A DNA stretch of 64,000 nucleotides from an uncultured Halomonas sp. (GTDB taxonomy: Bacteria; Pseudomonadota; Gammaproteobacteria; Pseudomonadales; Halomonadaceae), in assembly GCF_947490095.1 (NCBI RefSeq), contig NZ_CANLFS010000014.1:1-64000 (forward strand), given 5' to 3'. Made by a program: the position numbers and the translations under genes. Below are positions 1 through 8,664 of the stretch, in pieces. Position 1 is the stretch's first letter. Every line of letters starts with the position of its first letter. The notes beneath the pieces are model-generated. The model saw nothing but the letters and a program-made list of their open reading frames with translations, ran no database searches and was not told where the DNA came from.

Positions 1-225
1 TTGGCTCAAGGTTCAAACGTCTCAAATAGATCTTGCGATCTATGACGAGTCGCTTGCCTTGATGGTTCAATGATATGAATCACCGAGCCATCGACAAGCG
101 CCCACATGAATTACCTGATCGATTGTTAAAGAGCGGCTCACATCTCGTTAGAGGTAGAGCGTCTCGCTTGCTGCTGAGCCTGCGACTTCGTGGAAGTCGG
201 CGGCCTCACCAGCGCCCTGCGAGGA
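1..225 (-). other. 5' leader of an rRNA operon with boxA (16S lies beyond the left edge)
   Basis: Read on the minus strand this stretch carries CGCTCTTTAACA at 135-124, one base from the rrn antitermination boxA consensus TGCTCTTTAACA, followed by a hairpin with a GCAA tetraloop (TAGATC/GATCTA at 42-27). Two strong sigma-70 promoters lie just upstream. boxA also occurs in 16S-23S spacers, but here no 16S or tRNA precedes it, so this should be the leader of an rRNA operon transcribed leftward. No mature rRNA sequence is present in the window. Confidence 0.75.
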
Positions 226-231
226 AGACGT

Positions 232-259
232 ATTCTACATGACCGGCTGTCGTTGTCAA
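232..259 (-). promoter_or_regulatory. rrn promoter P2
   Basis: On the minus strand there is a perfect -35 TTGACA (259-254), a 16-base spacer and a -10 TAGAAT (237-232). It lies about 95 bases upstream of boxA. It has the same hexamers and spacing as the upstream promoter, the usual arrangement of tandem rRNA promoters. Confidence 0.8.
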
Positions 260-367
260 CCCTGCTTAGCGTTCCGTGGAAGCGGCTGGGTGACCGACAC
301 TCACCGATACCGAAGCACCGAGAGGTTCGCCTGACGCCTCGAAGAGGCCTCGTCACGAGTGGCGCAC

Positions 368-395
368 ATTCTACCGAATCTGCCGCGACTGTCAA
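368..395 (-). promoter_or_regulatory. rrn promoter P1 with A/T-rich UP region
   Basis: On the minus strand there is a perfect -35 TTGACA (395-390), a 16-base spacer and a -10 TAGAAT (373-368). Upstream of it, at about 396-440, are A- and T-tracts (including GGGTTTTTCGG and GCTGTTTTTC on the minus strand) that look like an UP element or Fis region. No coding sequence is credible between here and the gene ending at 612. Confidence 0.8.
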
Positions 396-553
396 CTGGT
401 GATTTTCGAAGCTTTCCGAAAAACCCATTGAAAAACAGCCACTTCTGCCACATTCACCGCCTGCAACGTTTGCTCGTTGCCGGCAGCGGATGCGTACTTT
501 ACGGCTTTCCCCTCCGGCCTGCAAGCCCTCGGCGTAAAAAGTCTCAGAAACGG

Positions 554-578
554 CGACGCCCGCGGGTGGCGGGCGTCG
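554..578 (-). terminator. Hairpin terminator after the PPC-repeat gene
   Basis: GACGCCCGC and GCGGGCGTC form a perfect stem, extended by one C-G pair, with a 5-base loop. On the minus strand it is followed by a short T run and then five Ts (TTTCTGAGACTTTTT). It separates the minus-strand gene above it from the rRNA promoters. Confidence 0.65.
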
Positions 579-611
579 AGCGTCGAGCGACAGGCGGCCG
601 AGCCGGACGCC

Positions 612-2672
612 TTAGCGCCGGGCCTCGAGCCGAACCGTGCCACTTCCCTGCCCCCAGGCAGAGACACTGACATCATAGCGACCGGCCTCGAGCCGCTGCG
701 AGATGCGCGAACCATAGCCGAGGCCTTCGGCATCATCATTTTCCACATCGATTCCATTACCGCTCAGGCCTAGCATCGTGTCGATCGTGGGTGACGTCGC
801 CTCGACAGTAACGGTTGCCGCCTCATCCACCACCAGCTCGTAATGCAGCGGGCTACCCGACTGCATGCTGCCGATAACGGCCTCGTCGACACGGAGCTCT
901 CCGCCATTGCGCAGCTCTCCCTCAAAGGCTTCGCCCGCAACCGCCAGGTCGTAGATCCCATTGCCCGAATAACTCTGGGCTTCCAGGGTATAGTCGCCGG
1001 GCTCGAGCACGGCCGACAGCCGCGCATTGAGGTTGTCGCCACTGTCATCGTCGCTGATATCGACACCGTTGCCATGCAGGCGAAGCACCGCATCGAAGCT
1101 GGAGGAGTCCAGCGCCACGCTGACGTCGGTGGGCTCTTCCAGGCTCAGGCTATAGTGATTGCTCTCGCCGCCATTCAGCATGCCATTCAGACTCTCGCCC
1201 AGGGCGAGCCCTCCACTATTGCGCAGCTCTCCTTCAAAGGCTTCGCCCGCGACCGTCAGGTCGTAGATCCCATTGCCCGAATAACTCTGGGCCTCCAGGG
1301 TGTAGTCGCCGGGCTCGAGCACGGCCGACAGCCGCGCATTGAGATTGCCGCCGCTGTCGTCGTCGCTGATATCGATACCGTTGCCATGCAGGCGAAGCAC
1401 CGCATCGAAATGAGAGGAATCCAGCGCCACGCTGATATCGGTGGTGTCTTCCAGGCTCAGGCTGTAGCGATTGCTCCCGTTGCCGCTCAGCATGCCCTTC
1501 AGGCCGTCGCCCAGAGCGAGCTCTCCTTCATTGGCAAACGCATCATCAAAGGCGGTCCGACGAACATCGAGGTGATAGTCACCTTCCCCGGCACCATAGC
1601 CGGCAACCTCGACGCGATAGCTGCCCGGCATCAGGGTCGTCTCCAGCAATGAGTCGGTGCTGGTGCCACCGTCATCATTGCTCAGGCTCACCCCCTCGCC
1701 ATTAATGCTCAACACCGTATCGAACTGCCCCGAGCTCACCGCGATGGCGATATTGGCCGGCTCATCGAGTTCCAGGCTATAGCGGTTGCTCTCACCGTTC
1801 TCGAGCACGCCGGTGATGCTGTCTCCTCCTCTCAGCGGGCCACTACTGCGCATCCCGGTCGAGAGATCATCGACGCCGGCCACCAGCCGATAGGCCCCGC
1901 CCAGCGCCAGGGTGCTGGTTCCGCATACGTCGGCCCCAGACACCATCCGGCCAGGCGTCGATGCCAGCTCGACCCGATAGTCTCCCGGCTCCAGAAATGC
2001 CTGGAGATGCTGTTCACCGTCGACACAGGCATCGGCACGCGCTTCACGCCCCTCGCCACGCAGGACGAGAGATACACCTCCGCGGCTCGCCATGGAGAGA
2101 TCGACCCGACCGGCCTGCTCGAGACTCAGGGAGTGACTCGCCTTGCCATCCTCATCCAGCAACCCGACCGAGGGCGCATCGAGCGACAACGGCTCGCTGG
2201 CCACGGGGGAGTGAGCCATCAGACGATACGGCCCAAAGGCCTTGGCGCTACTTCCATTGACCACGACCAGCGAGCAGCCTTCCTGGTCGGCCCCGACGAG
2301 CAGCGACAGCGGTGCATCCTCCTCATTACCCACGGAGCCGAGAAACCGTCCCTCGGCATCATAGGCCGACAATACGGCATCGAAGGGAGCATCCAGCATA
2401 TAGGCCGTCACCCCATCATCGGCCCCGGCGGGACACAGCCAGTGCGGAGAGTGGCGGGCACCGTTATTGAAGTTGACCGGGCTGGACGAGGTCAGCTCGC
2501 CATGTAACGCATCACCCACCGTCGCCTCGGGCGCCTGTACAAAACGCTCACCGTCCTGTGCCAGCAGATGCCCACCGCCGCCTGCCAAGAGGACAAGCCC
2601 TGCGGCCACGGCGACACCCCTTCCCTGGGGGCGAGTCCCCGTCGCCTTGCGGTTCCATATTCTATTTGGCAT
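612..2672 (-). CDS. Secreted PPC-domain repeat protein of unknown role
   Basis: A 686-residue protein. The start at 2672 is preferred because AGGGAG stands just upstream; a start at 2741 would add 23 residues in front of the signal. The N terminus has a basic region and then a hydrophobic segment with a likely cleavage after HLLA (about residue 38), so it is probably exported. Four or more beta-rich units follow, each with the pattern YSL..DEP...FD..L...G...NDD....S.L...L.PG.Y...V...G.G.Y.L, which resembles bacterial pre-peptidase C-terminal (PPC) domains. Units three and four are almost identical. No protease or other catalytic domain is visible, unlike most PPC proteins, which are peptidases. 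It stands alone between the rRNA operon and lutC. Role unknown; binding or adhesion is only a guess. Confidence 0.7.
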   Translation of the reverse strand: MPNRIWNRKATGTRPQGRGVAVAAGLVLLAGGGGHLLAQDGERFVQAPEATVGDALHGELTSSSPVNFNNGARHSPHWLCPAGADDGVTAYMLDAPFDAVLSAYDAEGRFLGSVGNEEDAPLSLLVGADQEGCSLVVVNGSSAKAFGPYRLMAHSPVASEPLSLDAPSVGLLDEDGKASHSLSLEQAGRVDLSMASRGGVSLVLRGEGREARADACVDGEQHLQAFLEPGDYRVELASTPGRMVSGADVCGTSTLALGGAYRLVAGVDDLSTGMRSSGPLRGGDSITGVLENGESNRYSLELDEPANIAIAVSSGQFDTVLSINGEGVSLSNDDGGTSTDSLLETTLMPGSYRVEVAGYGAGEGDYHLDVRRTAFDDAFANEGELALGDGLKGMLSGNGSNRYSLSLEDTTDISVALDSSHFDAVLRLHGNGIDISDDDSGGNLNARLSAVLEPGDYTLEAQSYSGNGIYDLTVAGEAFEGELRNSGGLALGESLNGMLNGGESNHYSLSLEEPTDVSVALDSSSFDAVLRLHGNGVDISDDDSGDNLNARLSAVLEPGDYTLEAQSYSGNGIYDLAVAGEAFEGELRNGGELRVDEAVIGSMQSGSPLHYELVVDEAATVTVEATSPTIDTMLGLSGNGIDVENDDAEGLGYGSRISQRLEAGRYDVSVSAWGQGSGTVRLEARR
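906..1529 (-). repeat. Two tandem 312-bp coding repeats (104 codons each)
   Basis: Two units inside the PPC protein gene are offset by exactly 312 bases. For example the block around ATTGCGCAG recurs at 906 and 1218, and GTAGATCCCA at 951 and 1263. The stretch coding for LSAVLEPGDYTLEAQSYSG is the same in both at protein level, and the nucleotide match is close along about 220 bases. This is a recent internal duplication of one PPC unit. Confidence 0.85.
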
Positions 2673-2768
2673 GCACTCACTCCCTTGAGATTGGAAGCCC
2701 CGAGGAAAATCCTCGCGACGAGCCGAGTATAAACAACGCACCGGGGGTTCGTCTCAAGACGCCTGTCG

Positions 2769-3455
2769 CTACTCTCGACCCGCTCCCTCCGGCAGTTCCG
2801 TGGCGTGGCGCACGATCACCACCAGTTCGCGGGGCCCATGCACTCCGTAGGCCAGCGTCTGCTCGATATCCGCCGTCTTGCTGGGTCCGGAGATCAGCAG
2901 GGCATTGGTGGGCATGCCGTCGGCCCATTCGTGGCGCTCCATCACATCGAAGAAGGTGTCTTCGAGCGTGGCCGCATCCAGCACGGCAATATGCAGCGGC
3001 GGCACCAGGCTCATCAGCCTGGGCTCATCCGGCGTCGGCCACAGCCACAGGCTTCCCGTCTCGGCGATCGCGCCACGCGTCGATGTCAGCCCGGCATCGA
3101 CATTCTCGAACTGCTCTCGCTGCCACTGTTCGATATCGCGGTCGACATCGACCAGTGCGACTCCCGCGTCGGCCAGGGCAAGGCGCGCCTCGGCGGCGAC
3201 GGGATGCCGCTTACCCAGCGCCAGTCGGCGAACTCCCTTGTCGACGAGCAGCGTCGTCAGCGCTCCCGTCCAGTCGTCCTCGGCCACATGGATCACCTCG
3301 CCATGCACCGAACCGATCCAATGCTCGAACCGGGCCAGCCGCTCTTGCGGACTCCAGCCACGACCGGTCACCACGGAGAAGTCGCTTTCGGGGGCGCTGA
3401 GCGCCCCATCGGCCCGCTCCCGCAGCCGCTTGAGAATCGTCTCACGAGCACTCAT
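2769..3455 (-). CDS. lutC: Lactate utilisation protein C (LUD domain)
   Basis: A 228-residue LutC/YkgG-type protein, third subunit of the iron-sulfur L-lactate dehydrogenase complex (LutABC/LldEFG) that oxidises L-lactate to pyruvate. The LUD-domain signatures are visible: the segment around AIAETGSLWLW near the middle, then LVPPLHIAVL and a C-terminal PSKTADIEQTLAYGVHGP, typical of the family. Its ATG overlaps the lutB stop as ATGA, so translation is coupled. It is the last gene of lutABC. No clear intrinsic terminator follows; only a 6-bp hairpin (2701-2715) lies in the gap to the next gene. Confidence 0.9.
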   Translation of the reverse strand: MSARETILKRLRERADGALSAPESDFSVVTGRGWSPQERLARFEHWIGSVHGEVIHVAEDDWTGALTTLLVDKGVRRLALGKRHPVAAEARLALADAGVALVDVDRDIEQWQREQFENVDAGLTSTRGAIAETGSLWLWPTPDEPRLMSLVPPLHIAVLDAATLEDTFFDVMERHEWADGMPTNALLISGPSKTADIEQTLAYGVHGPRELVVIVRHATELPEGAGRE

Positions 3456-4906
3456 CGGCACTCCTCCTTGTCGGTCTTGGCCGCCTGGTGTTGCTTGACC
3501 AGCGCATGCAGGGTGGTACTCGCCGGCTTGGGAGCCGTGCGGTGCCGGGTCCAGGCCCCCAGTTTCGCGGGGGTCAGCCCTCTCAGCTTGCCAGCCATCG
3601 AGGTGCCGGCACGCCAGGCGGAAGGGTGTGTGGCCAACCACTGAAATCCCTTCCAGGCGGCAAGCTCCTTGCGGCTTCGCTTGACCCCGGCGCCGGCTAC
3701 ATTGCCCCGCCCCTCGCCGACCGACTCTTGGCGCAAGCGTACCAGCAGGTCGGGAATCGGAATCTTCACCGGACAGACCTCCCCGCAGGCGCCGCAAAGG
3801 CTCGAGGCGGTGGGCAGGTCCCGGGTCTCCTCCAGCCCCATCAAATGCGGCGAGAGGATACTGCCGATAGGGCCGGGATAGGTCGTGCCATAGGTATGGC
3901 CGCCCACACGCGTATAGACGGGGCAGTGATTCATGCATGCGCCGCAGCGAATGCAGCGCAAGGTATCCAGCAGTTCGTCGTCCTGATAGATATCGGAGCG
4001 CCCGCCGTCCACCAACACCAGGTGCACCTCCTTCGGCCCATCATGCTCACCCTCCTTGCGGGGCGAGCCGATCATGTTGAAGTAGGTGGTGACATGTTGG
4101 CCGGTGGCCGAGCGAGTCAGCAATGAATAGAGAGGCGGAACATCGCGCAGATGCTCGACCACTTTCTCGATGCCCGTCACCGCCACATGCACCGGCGGCA
4201 CCGTGGTGGTCATGCGGCCGTTGCCTTCGTTTTCCACCAGGCAGAGGGTGCCGGTCTCGGCGACCGCAAAATTGACTCCCGAGACCCCCACCCCCGCCGC
4301 CATGAAGCGTTCACGCAGCTGCTGCCGTGCCGCCGCCGTCATGGCGTCGACATCCCGGGTACGCTCGATTCCGGTCTTGTCGTGCATGATCTGGGAGATC
4401 TCATCGGTATTGAGATGGATCGCCGGCATGATGATATGCGAGGGAGTCTGCTGGTTGAGCTGCACCAGGTATTCGCCGAGATCCGACTCCAACGCCTCGA
4501 TGCCCGCCTCTTCCAGGTGGTCATTGAGGTGCATTTCCTCGGTGACCATCGACTTGCCCTTGATCACCGAGGTCGCGCCATGGCTCTCGCAGATCTCGCG
4601 GACAATTCGGCAAGCCTCATCACCATCCTCCGCCCAGTGCACACGAACGCCGTTGGCCTCGCAGTTGGCCTCCAGCTGCTCCAGCAGGTCGGGGAGCCTG
4701 GCAAGCGCACGCAGGCGAATATTGGCACCCAGCTCACGCAGGGCCTCCAGATCCCAGTCATCGAAGCTGTCGCACCGCTTGGCCATCAGCCCATCCATCG
4801 CCTTGCGAAAGTTGGCACGAATCTGCGGATTATCCAGGGACTCGTGTGCCTGACGATGAAACTCACGCGGATGGTAGGTATGAACACCGGGTGCCTGTTC
4901 GCTCAT
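3452..4906 (-). CDS. lutB: Lactate utilisation protein B, iron-sulfur subunit
   Basis: A 484-residue LutB/LldF homologue. The N-terminal three fifths is a LUD domain (AVAETGTLCLVENEGNGR near residues 214-231). It is followed by two ferredoxin-type 4Fe-4S motifs: C318-x2-C321-x2-C324-x3-CP and C371-x2-C374-x3-CP. The C-terminal tail is the LutB-specific extension. The start at 4906 is chosen because GGAGG precedes it and because it gives the same 4-base ATGA overlap with lutA that lutB has with lutC. Expected to act in the cytoplasm, passing electrons from lactate towards the respiratory chain. Confidence 0.93.
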   Translation of the reverse strand: MSEQAPGVHTYHPREFHRQAHESLDNPQIRANFRKAMDGLMAKRCDSFDDWDLEALRELGANIRLRALARLPDLLEQLEANCEANGVRVHWAEDGDEACRIVREICESHGATSVIKGKSMVTEEMHLNDHLEEAGIEALESDLGEYLVQLNQQTPSHIIMPAIHLNTDEISQIMHDKTGIERTRDVDAMTAAARQQLRERFMAAGVGVSGVNFAVAETGTLCLVENEGNGRMTTTVPPVHVAVTGIEKVVEHLRDVPPLYSLLTRSATGQHVTTYFNMIGSPRKEGEHDGPKEVHLVLVDGGRSDIYQDDELLDTLRCIRCGACMNHCPVYTRVGGHTYGTTYPGPIGSILSPHLMGLEETRDLPTASSLCGACGEVCPVKIPIPDLLVRLRQESVGEGRGNVAGAGVKRSRKELAAWKGFQWLATHPSAWRAGTSMAGKLRGLTPAKLGAWTRHRTAPKPASTTLHALVKQHQAAKTDKEECR

Positions 4907-5658
4907 GAGGTCCTCCGCCACAGGTAGCTGGCGATATGCTCGCCCTTGATCGACTTTCCCTGCTGCTCGAAGCGGCCACCGATATTCATCATGCAGCCAC
5001 AGTCAGAGGTCACGAAGCACTGCGCCCCGGCGGCTTCGATGGCCTGAGTCTTGTCCTCCACCATGGCGGCGGAGATCTCGGGATGGCGCACGGCAAAGGT
5101 GCCTCCGAAACCGCAGCACTCGCTGGCACGCGCCTGCTCCACCAACTCTACCTGGCCCAGCCCTGCCAGCAGCGCCGGCCCCGTCTCGGCAAGCCCCATT
5201 TCACGACGGGCGCTGCAGGAGGTGTGCATGGCGACCCGCTCGGGCTCGCCGTGGTCCTCGAGATCGAGGTGGCAGACATGGACCAGAAACTCGGTCAGCT
5301 CGAAGATGCGCCCGGCCACGTCATTGGCCTGGGCCTCGAGGTCGGTACCGGCAAACAGCCCCGGATAATGCTTGCGCATCATGCCGCCACAGGAACCGGA
5401 GGGCACGATGATCGGCCAAGGCTCGGGGAAGAGGTCGAGCTGAGCCGCCGCCACGGCGCGTGCCTCCTGCTGGTAGCCGGAGGTATAGGCCGGCTGGCCA
5501 CAGCAGGTCTGATCCTGGGGGTACAGCACCTCGATGCCTTCACGCTCCAGCAGGCGAAGGGCGTCCATTCCGGCCTCGGGATAGAGAAGGTCGATCAGAC
5601 AGGTGCCGAAAAGATAGACCTTGTCCGGCCTCGGCGGATAGAGCTTGACTGCGGTCAT
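4903..5658 (-). CDS. lutA: Lactate utilisation protein A (CCG-domain oxidoreductase subunit)
   Basis: A 251-residue LutA/LldE homologue with two cysteine-rich CCG domains: TCCGQPAYTSGY and SGSCGGMM in the first half, CSARREMG and ECCGFGGTF in the second. These domains resemble those of heterodisulfide reductase and GlcF and bind Fe-S clusters. The start at 5658 has AAGGAG seven bases upstream. It is the first gene of lutABC, facing lldR across a 305-base regulatory gap. No lactate permease gene is adjacent, so uptake must be encoded elsewhere or use another transporter. Confidence 0.93.
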   Translation of the reverse strand: MTAVKLYPPRPDKVYLFGTCLIDLLYPEAGMDALRLLEREGIEVLYPQDQTCCGQPAYTSGYQQEARAVAAAQLDLFPEPWPIIVPSGSCGGMMRKHYPGLFAGTDLEAQANDVAGRIFELTEFLVHVCHLDLEDHGEPERVAMHTSCSARREMGLAETGPALLAGLGQVELVEQARASECCGFGGTFAVRHPEISAAMVEDKTQAIEAAGAQCFVTSDCGCMMNIGGRFEQQGKSIKGEHIASYLWRRTS

Positions 5659-5700
5659 CGACGACTCCTTCAACGGCTGGCTGCGCAGGCATTCTGGTTA

Positions 5701-5715
5701 AATGGTAAAACCAAT
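5701..5715. promoter_or_regulatory. LldR/PdhR-type operator, lut side
   Basis: Read on the minus strand this is ATTGGTTTTACCATT, one mismatch from the palindrome ATTGGT-N3-ACCAAT bound by FadR-family GntR regulators such as PdhR and LldR. It lies 43 bases upstream of the lutA start, a position suited to repression. A possible -35 TTGACA (5765-5760), but with a poor -10, lies further upstream on the same strand. Confidence 0.7.
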
Positions 5716-5880
5716 TTATCAAAGCGAACTGACGAACCTTAAGAAGGCTCACGCCATAGTGTCAAACGAGATACGGTGTTTTTCCTGCTCCAAGGCACTG
5801 AACTTTGGTCTATACCTTATTTGACGACGTCAAGCTTTTGAAATAACACGATTATCTTTTTGGTATCGAACATGCCCAAA

Positions 5881-5907
5881 CAGGATATTGGTATTACCAA
5901 TATCCTG
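5881..5907. promoter_or_regulatory. Perfect LldR/PdhR-type palindrome, lldR side
   Basis: CAGGATATTGG-TATTA-CCAATATCCTG is an 11-base perfect inverted repeat whose core ATTGGT-ATT-ACCAAT (5887-5901) matches the PdhR/LldR operator consensus exactly. It lies 56 bases before the lldR start and 186 bases from the other site, so both divergent genes can be controlled by the same protein, possibly through a DNA loop as described for E. coli lldR. Confidence 0.8.
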
Positions 5908-5963
5908 ACGTAAGATACCGCCATGCCCTTTTTGAATTTCTCGACGACCGCCGGAGCCTCGCG

Positions 5964-6749
5964 ATGGCCTATCCGCCCCTGCGCCAGCCACGACTGGCAG
6001 ATGTGATTACCGAACGCCTCGAAGCGATGATTCTCGAAGGCAGCCTCCAGCCCGGCCAGAAGCTGCCACCCGAGCGCGAACTGGCCGAACGCTTCAGCGT
6101 ATCGCGCCCTTCGCTACGCGAGGCCATCCAGAAGCTCTCCGCCCGCGGCCTGCTTATCAGCCGCCAGGGCGGGGGCACCTTCGTCAGCGAAGAGCTCAAT
6201 AGCGGCTATAGCGACCCGTTGCTGGAGATGCTGTCGCGCCACGGTGAATTTCATCTGGATCTGCTGGAGTTCCGGGATGCCATGGAGGGAATCTCCGCTT
6301 ACTACGCCGCGCTGCGCTCGACACCCACCGACAAGGCGCTGTTGATCCGCCGCTTCGAGGAACTCGAGGCCTGCTTCCATAGGCATGCTCCCGCGGAGGA
6401 GGCCAAGGCCGACGCCGCCTTCCATCTGGCCATCGCCGAGGCCGCACACAATGTATTGCTGCTGCACACCATTCGCGGCATCTTTCATCTGCTGGAACGC
6501 AGCATCGTGGACAATCTCGTTCACCTGTTCGAGAAGCCCGGGGCTCGTCCCCGGCTGATGGCTCAGCACCGCGCCCTGCTCGATGCCATCCTCGAGGGAC
6601 GCGCCGAAGACGCCAGGGCCCGCGCTCACGAGCACCTGGTATTCGTCGAAGAGGGGCTACTCGAGGCCGAGCGGGCCGAGACCCGAGCGCAACGCGCCCT
6701 GCGTCGCGCCCAGGCCATACCCTCGCCACGCCATGAAGGGACTTCATGA
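5964..6749 (+). CDS. lldR: FadR-family GntR transcriptional regulator of lactate use
   Basis: A 261-residue regulator. The N-terminal winged helix (about residues 8-75) carries the GntR signature LPPERELAERFSVSRPSLREAI and the wing motif RQGGGTFV. The rest is an FCD ligand-binding domain with the expected metal/ligand positions in FRDAMEG, DAAFHLAIAEAAHN and AQHRALLDAI. Sequence alone cannot fully separate LldR from PdhR, but the divergent lutABC and two ATTGGT-N3-ACCAAT sites favour a lactate role. Its TGA overlaps the ATG of dctB, so regulator and two-component system appear to be one operon. Confidence 0.85.
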   Translation: MAYPPLRQPRLADVITERLEAMILEGSLQPGQKLPPERELAERFSVSRPSLREAIQKLSARGLLISRQGGGTFVSEELNSGYSDPLLEMLSRHGEFHLDLLEFRDAMEGISAYYAALRSTPTDKALLIRRFEELEACFHRHAPAEEAKADAAFHLAIAEAAHNVLLLHTIRGIFHLLERSIVDNLVHLFEKPGARPRLMAQHRALLDAILEGRAEDARARAHEHLVFVEEGLLEAERAETRAQRALRRAQAIPSPRHEGTS

Positions 6750-8664
6750 CGGCGATGAAACACGCATCGCAGGAATCCCGGCGATGGCGGCGATGGCTGT
6801 GGTTGCTCGCCCCCCTGGGTCTCGCCCTGGTGACTTGGCAGGCCGCCGAGGTGGCGCGTCAGCAGGCGCTTCAGGAGCTCCGCCAGGATGCCGATAACGA
6901 GCTGCGCCTCTCGGCCGCCGGGCTGACCGGGCACCTCTCTCGCCACGACTATCTGCCCCGGCTGCTGGCCTCCCGGGAGGCGGTACGCCGCTTTCTTTCC
7001 TTCCCGGATAATCAGGACTCCATGCCGCTGAACCACCTGCTCGACCACTTCCGGGCGGCCACCGGGGTATCCGACATTTACCTGCTCGATCGCCACGCCA
7101 ACACCCTGGCGGCCAGCAACTGGCACCGCCCCAACACCTTTATCGGCCAGAACTACGCCTTCCGCAGCTACTACCGTGACGCCATCGCCGGCCGGGGCGC
7201 TTCTACGGCCTCGGCGTCCAGTCACTGGAGCGTGGCTACTACTTTTCCGCTCCGGTCTGGCTGGACAACACATCTCCCGATGCCACCCCGGACGGCGTCA
7301 TGGTGGTTAAGGTGCTGCTCGACGCCATAGAGGCGAGCTGGGCCGACCAGGAGGCCGAGCTGCTGGTCGCCGACGCCGACAACGTCATCTTCATGGCCAG
7401 TCGACCCGAGCTGCGCATGGCCTCTCTGGCACCGCTCTCCGCAGGCGAGAGAAAGGCACTGCTGGCAACCCGCCGCTACGCCGACGAACCCCTCGACCAC
7501 TCCGGCCTCGAGATCCTCGAGCCGATGGGCGAGCGCACTCATCTGGTCGGCTTCAGTGCGGGACCACTGGGCGGCGAACACTTCCTCGGTCTGGAGCGAG
7601 CGCTGCCCGAGCTCGGCTGGAAGATGCTGATTCTCAAGCCGCTGGACTCGGTGGCCCAGGCACAGTGGGTTTCCGCCCTGCTCGGCGGCGGGCTCTACGG
7701 CATCGTGCTGCTGGGCGGCGGCTTCGGCTGGCAGCGCCTGCGGCTGCGCCGTGAGCGCGAACTGTTCGCCGAACGCGAACGCCGCACCCTGGCCCGCGCC
7801 CGAGACGAGCTGGAACGCAACGTGGCCAGCCGCACCCGCGACCTGGTCGCGACCAACCGCCGCCTCTCCGGCGAGGTCGAGGAGCGCAAGCGTGCCGAAG
7901 CGGACCTGCGCCGCACCCGCGATGAACTGGTCCAGGCCGCCAAGCTGGCCGTGCTCGGCCAGTTGGCAGCCGGCATCAACCACGAGCTCAATCAACCGCT
8001 GGCCGCCATCCGCGCCTACGCCGAGAACGCCCGCGCCTTCCTCGCGCGCGAGCGGCGAGAGAGCGTCGATCGCAACCTGTCCGAAATCGTCGAGTTAACC
8101 GGTCGCATGGCCGAGATCAGCGCCCAGCTGCGCCAGTTCTCGCGCAAGGGCGACGAGCGGCGTAGCGCGGTATCGGTCACCGACTGCTTCGAGTATGCCC
8201 TGCGCCTCTTCCAGACGCGGCTACAGGAAGCCGGCGTCCGGGTGGAGCGGCGCTTCCCCGCGTCGCCGGCATGGGTGAACGCCGACCCGGTGCGCCTGGA
8301 GCAGGTGCTGGTCAATTTGATCGGCAATGCCCTCCAGGCCATGACCGGGCGTGACGCCCAGCAGCTGACGCTCCGGATAGAGGCGGACGATGCCTGGATG
8401 TGGCTGATGGTCGAGGACAACGGGCCCGGCATCCCCCCGGAGCAGCTGACGCGGATCTTCGAGCCCTTCTTCACCAGCAAGTCTCCGGGCAACGGCCTGG
8501 GGCTTGGGCTCTCCATCTCGTCGCGTATCATCGATGACCTGGGCGGCCGCCTCGGTGCCGAGAACCTTCCCGCCGGCGGCGCCCGCTTCACCATTCATCT
8601 GCCCAAGGAACACCTCACCCCCGCCCCACCTTGCCCCGATCATGAGAGCCTGCCCCATGCATGA
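6746..8664 (+). pseudogene. dctB: DctB-type sensor kinase, interrupted by a 1-base frameshift
   Basis: Two reading frames together encode one DctB homologue of about 640 residues. The first (from 6746, RBS AAGGGA) gives the N-terminal membrane helix WLWLLAPLGLALVTW and the start of the periplasmic sensor domain. The frame is lost at the G run 7194-7197. One extra G there would restore ...AGRGRFYGLGVQSLERGYY... and read through to the second frame. The second part holds the end of the sensor domain, a second membrane helix (near 7670-7740), a coiled segment, the H-box with HELNQP, the N-box NLIGNALQAM, and G boxes DNGPGIP and GLGLGLS. It could be a sequencing error, since the rest is fully conserved. 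If real, an internal start (for example 7300) would make a kinase lacking the N-terminal membrane helix and most of the sensor. Confidence 0.8.

Noticed and set aside
2700..2768. Terminator after lutC
   Set aside because: Only a 6-bp stem without a T run on the minus strand; not sufficient.
7194..7197. Programmed -1 frameshift in dctB
   Set aside because: There is no slippery heptamer of the usual A/T type and no evident downstream pseudoknot. DctB is not known to use recoding, so an indel is the simpler view.
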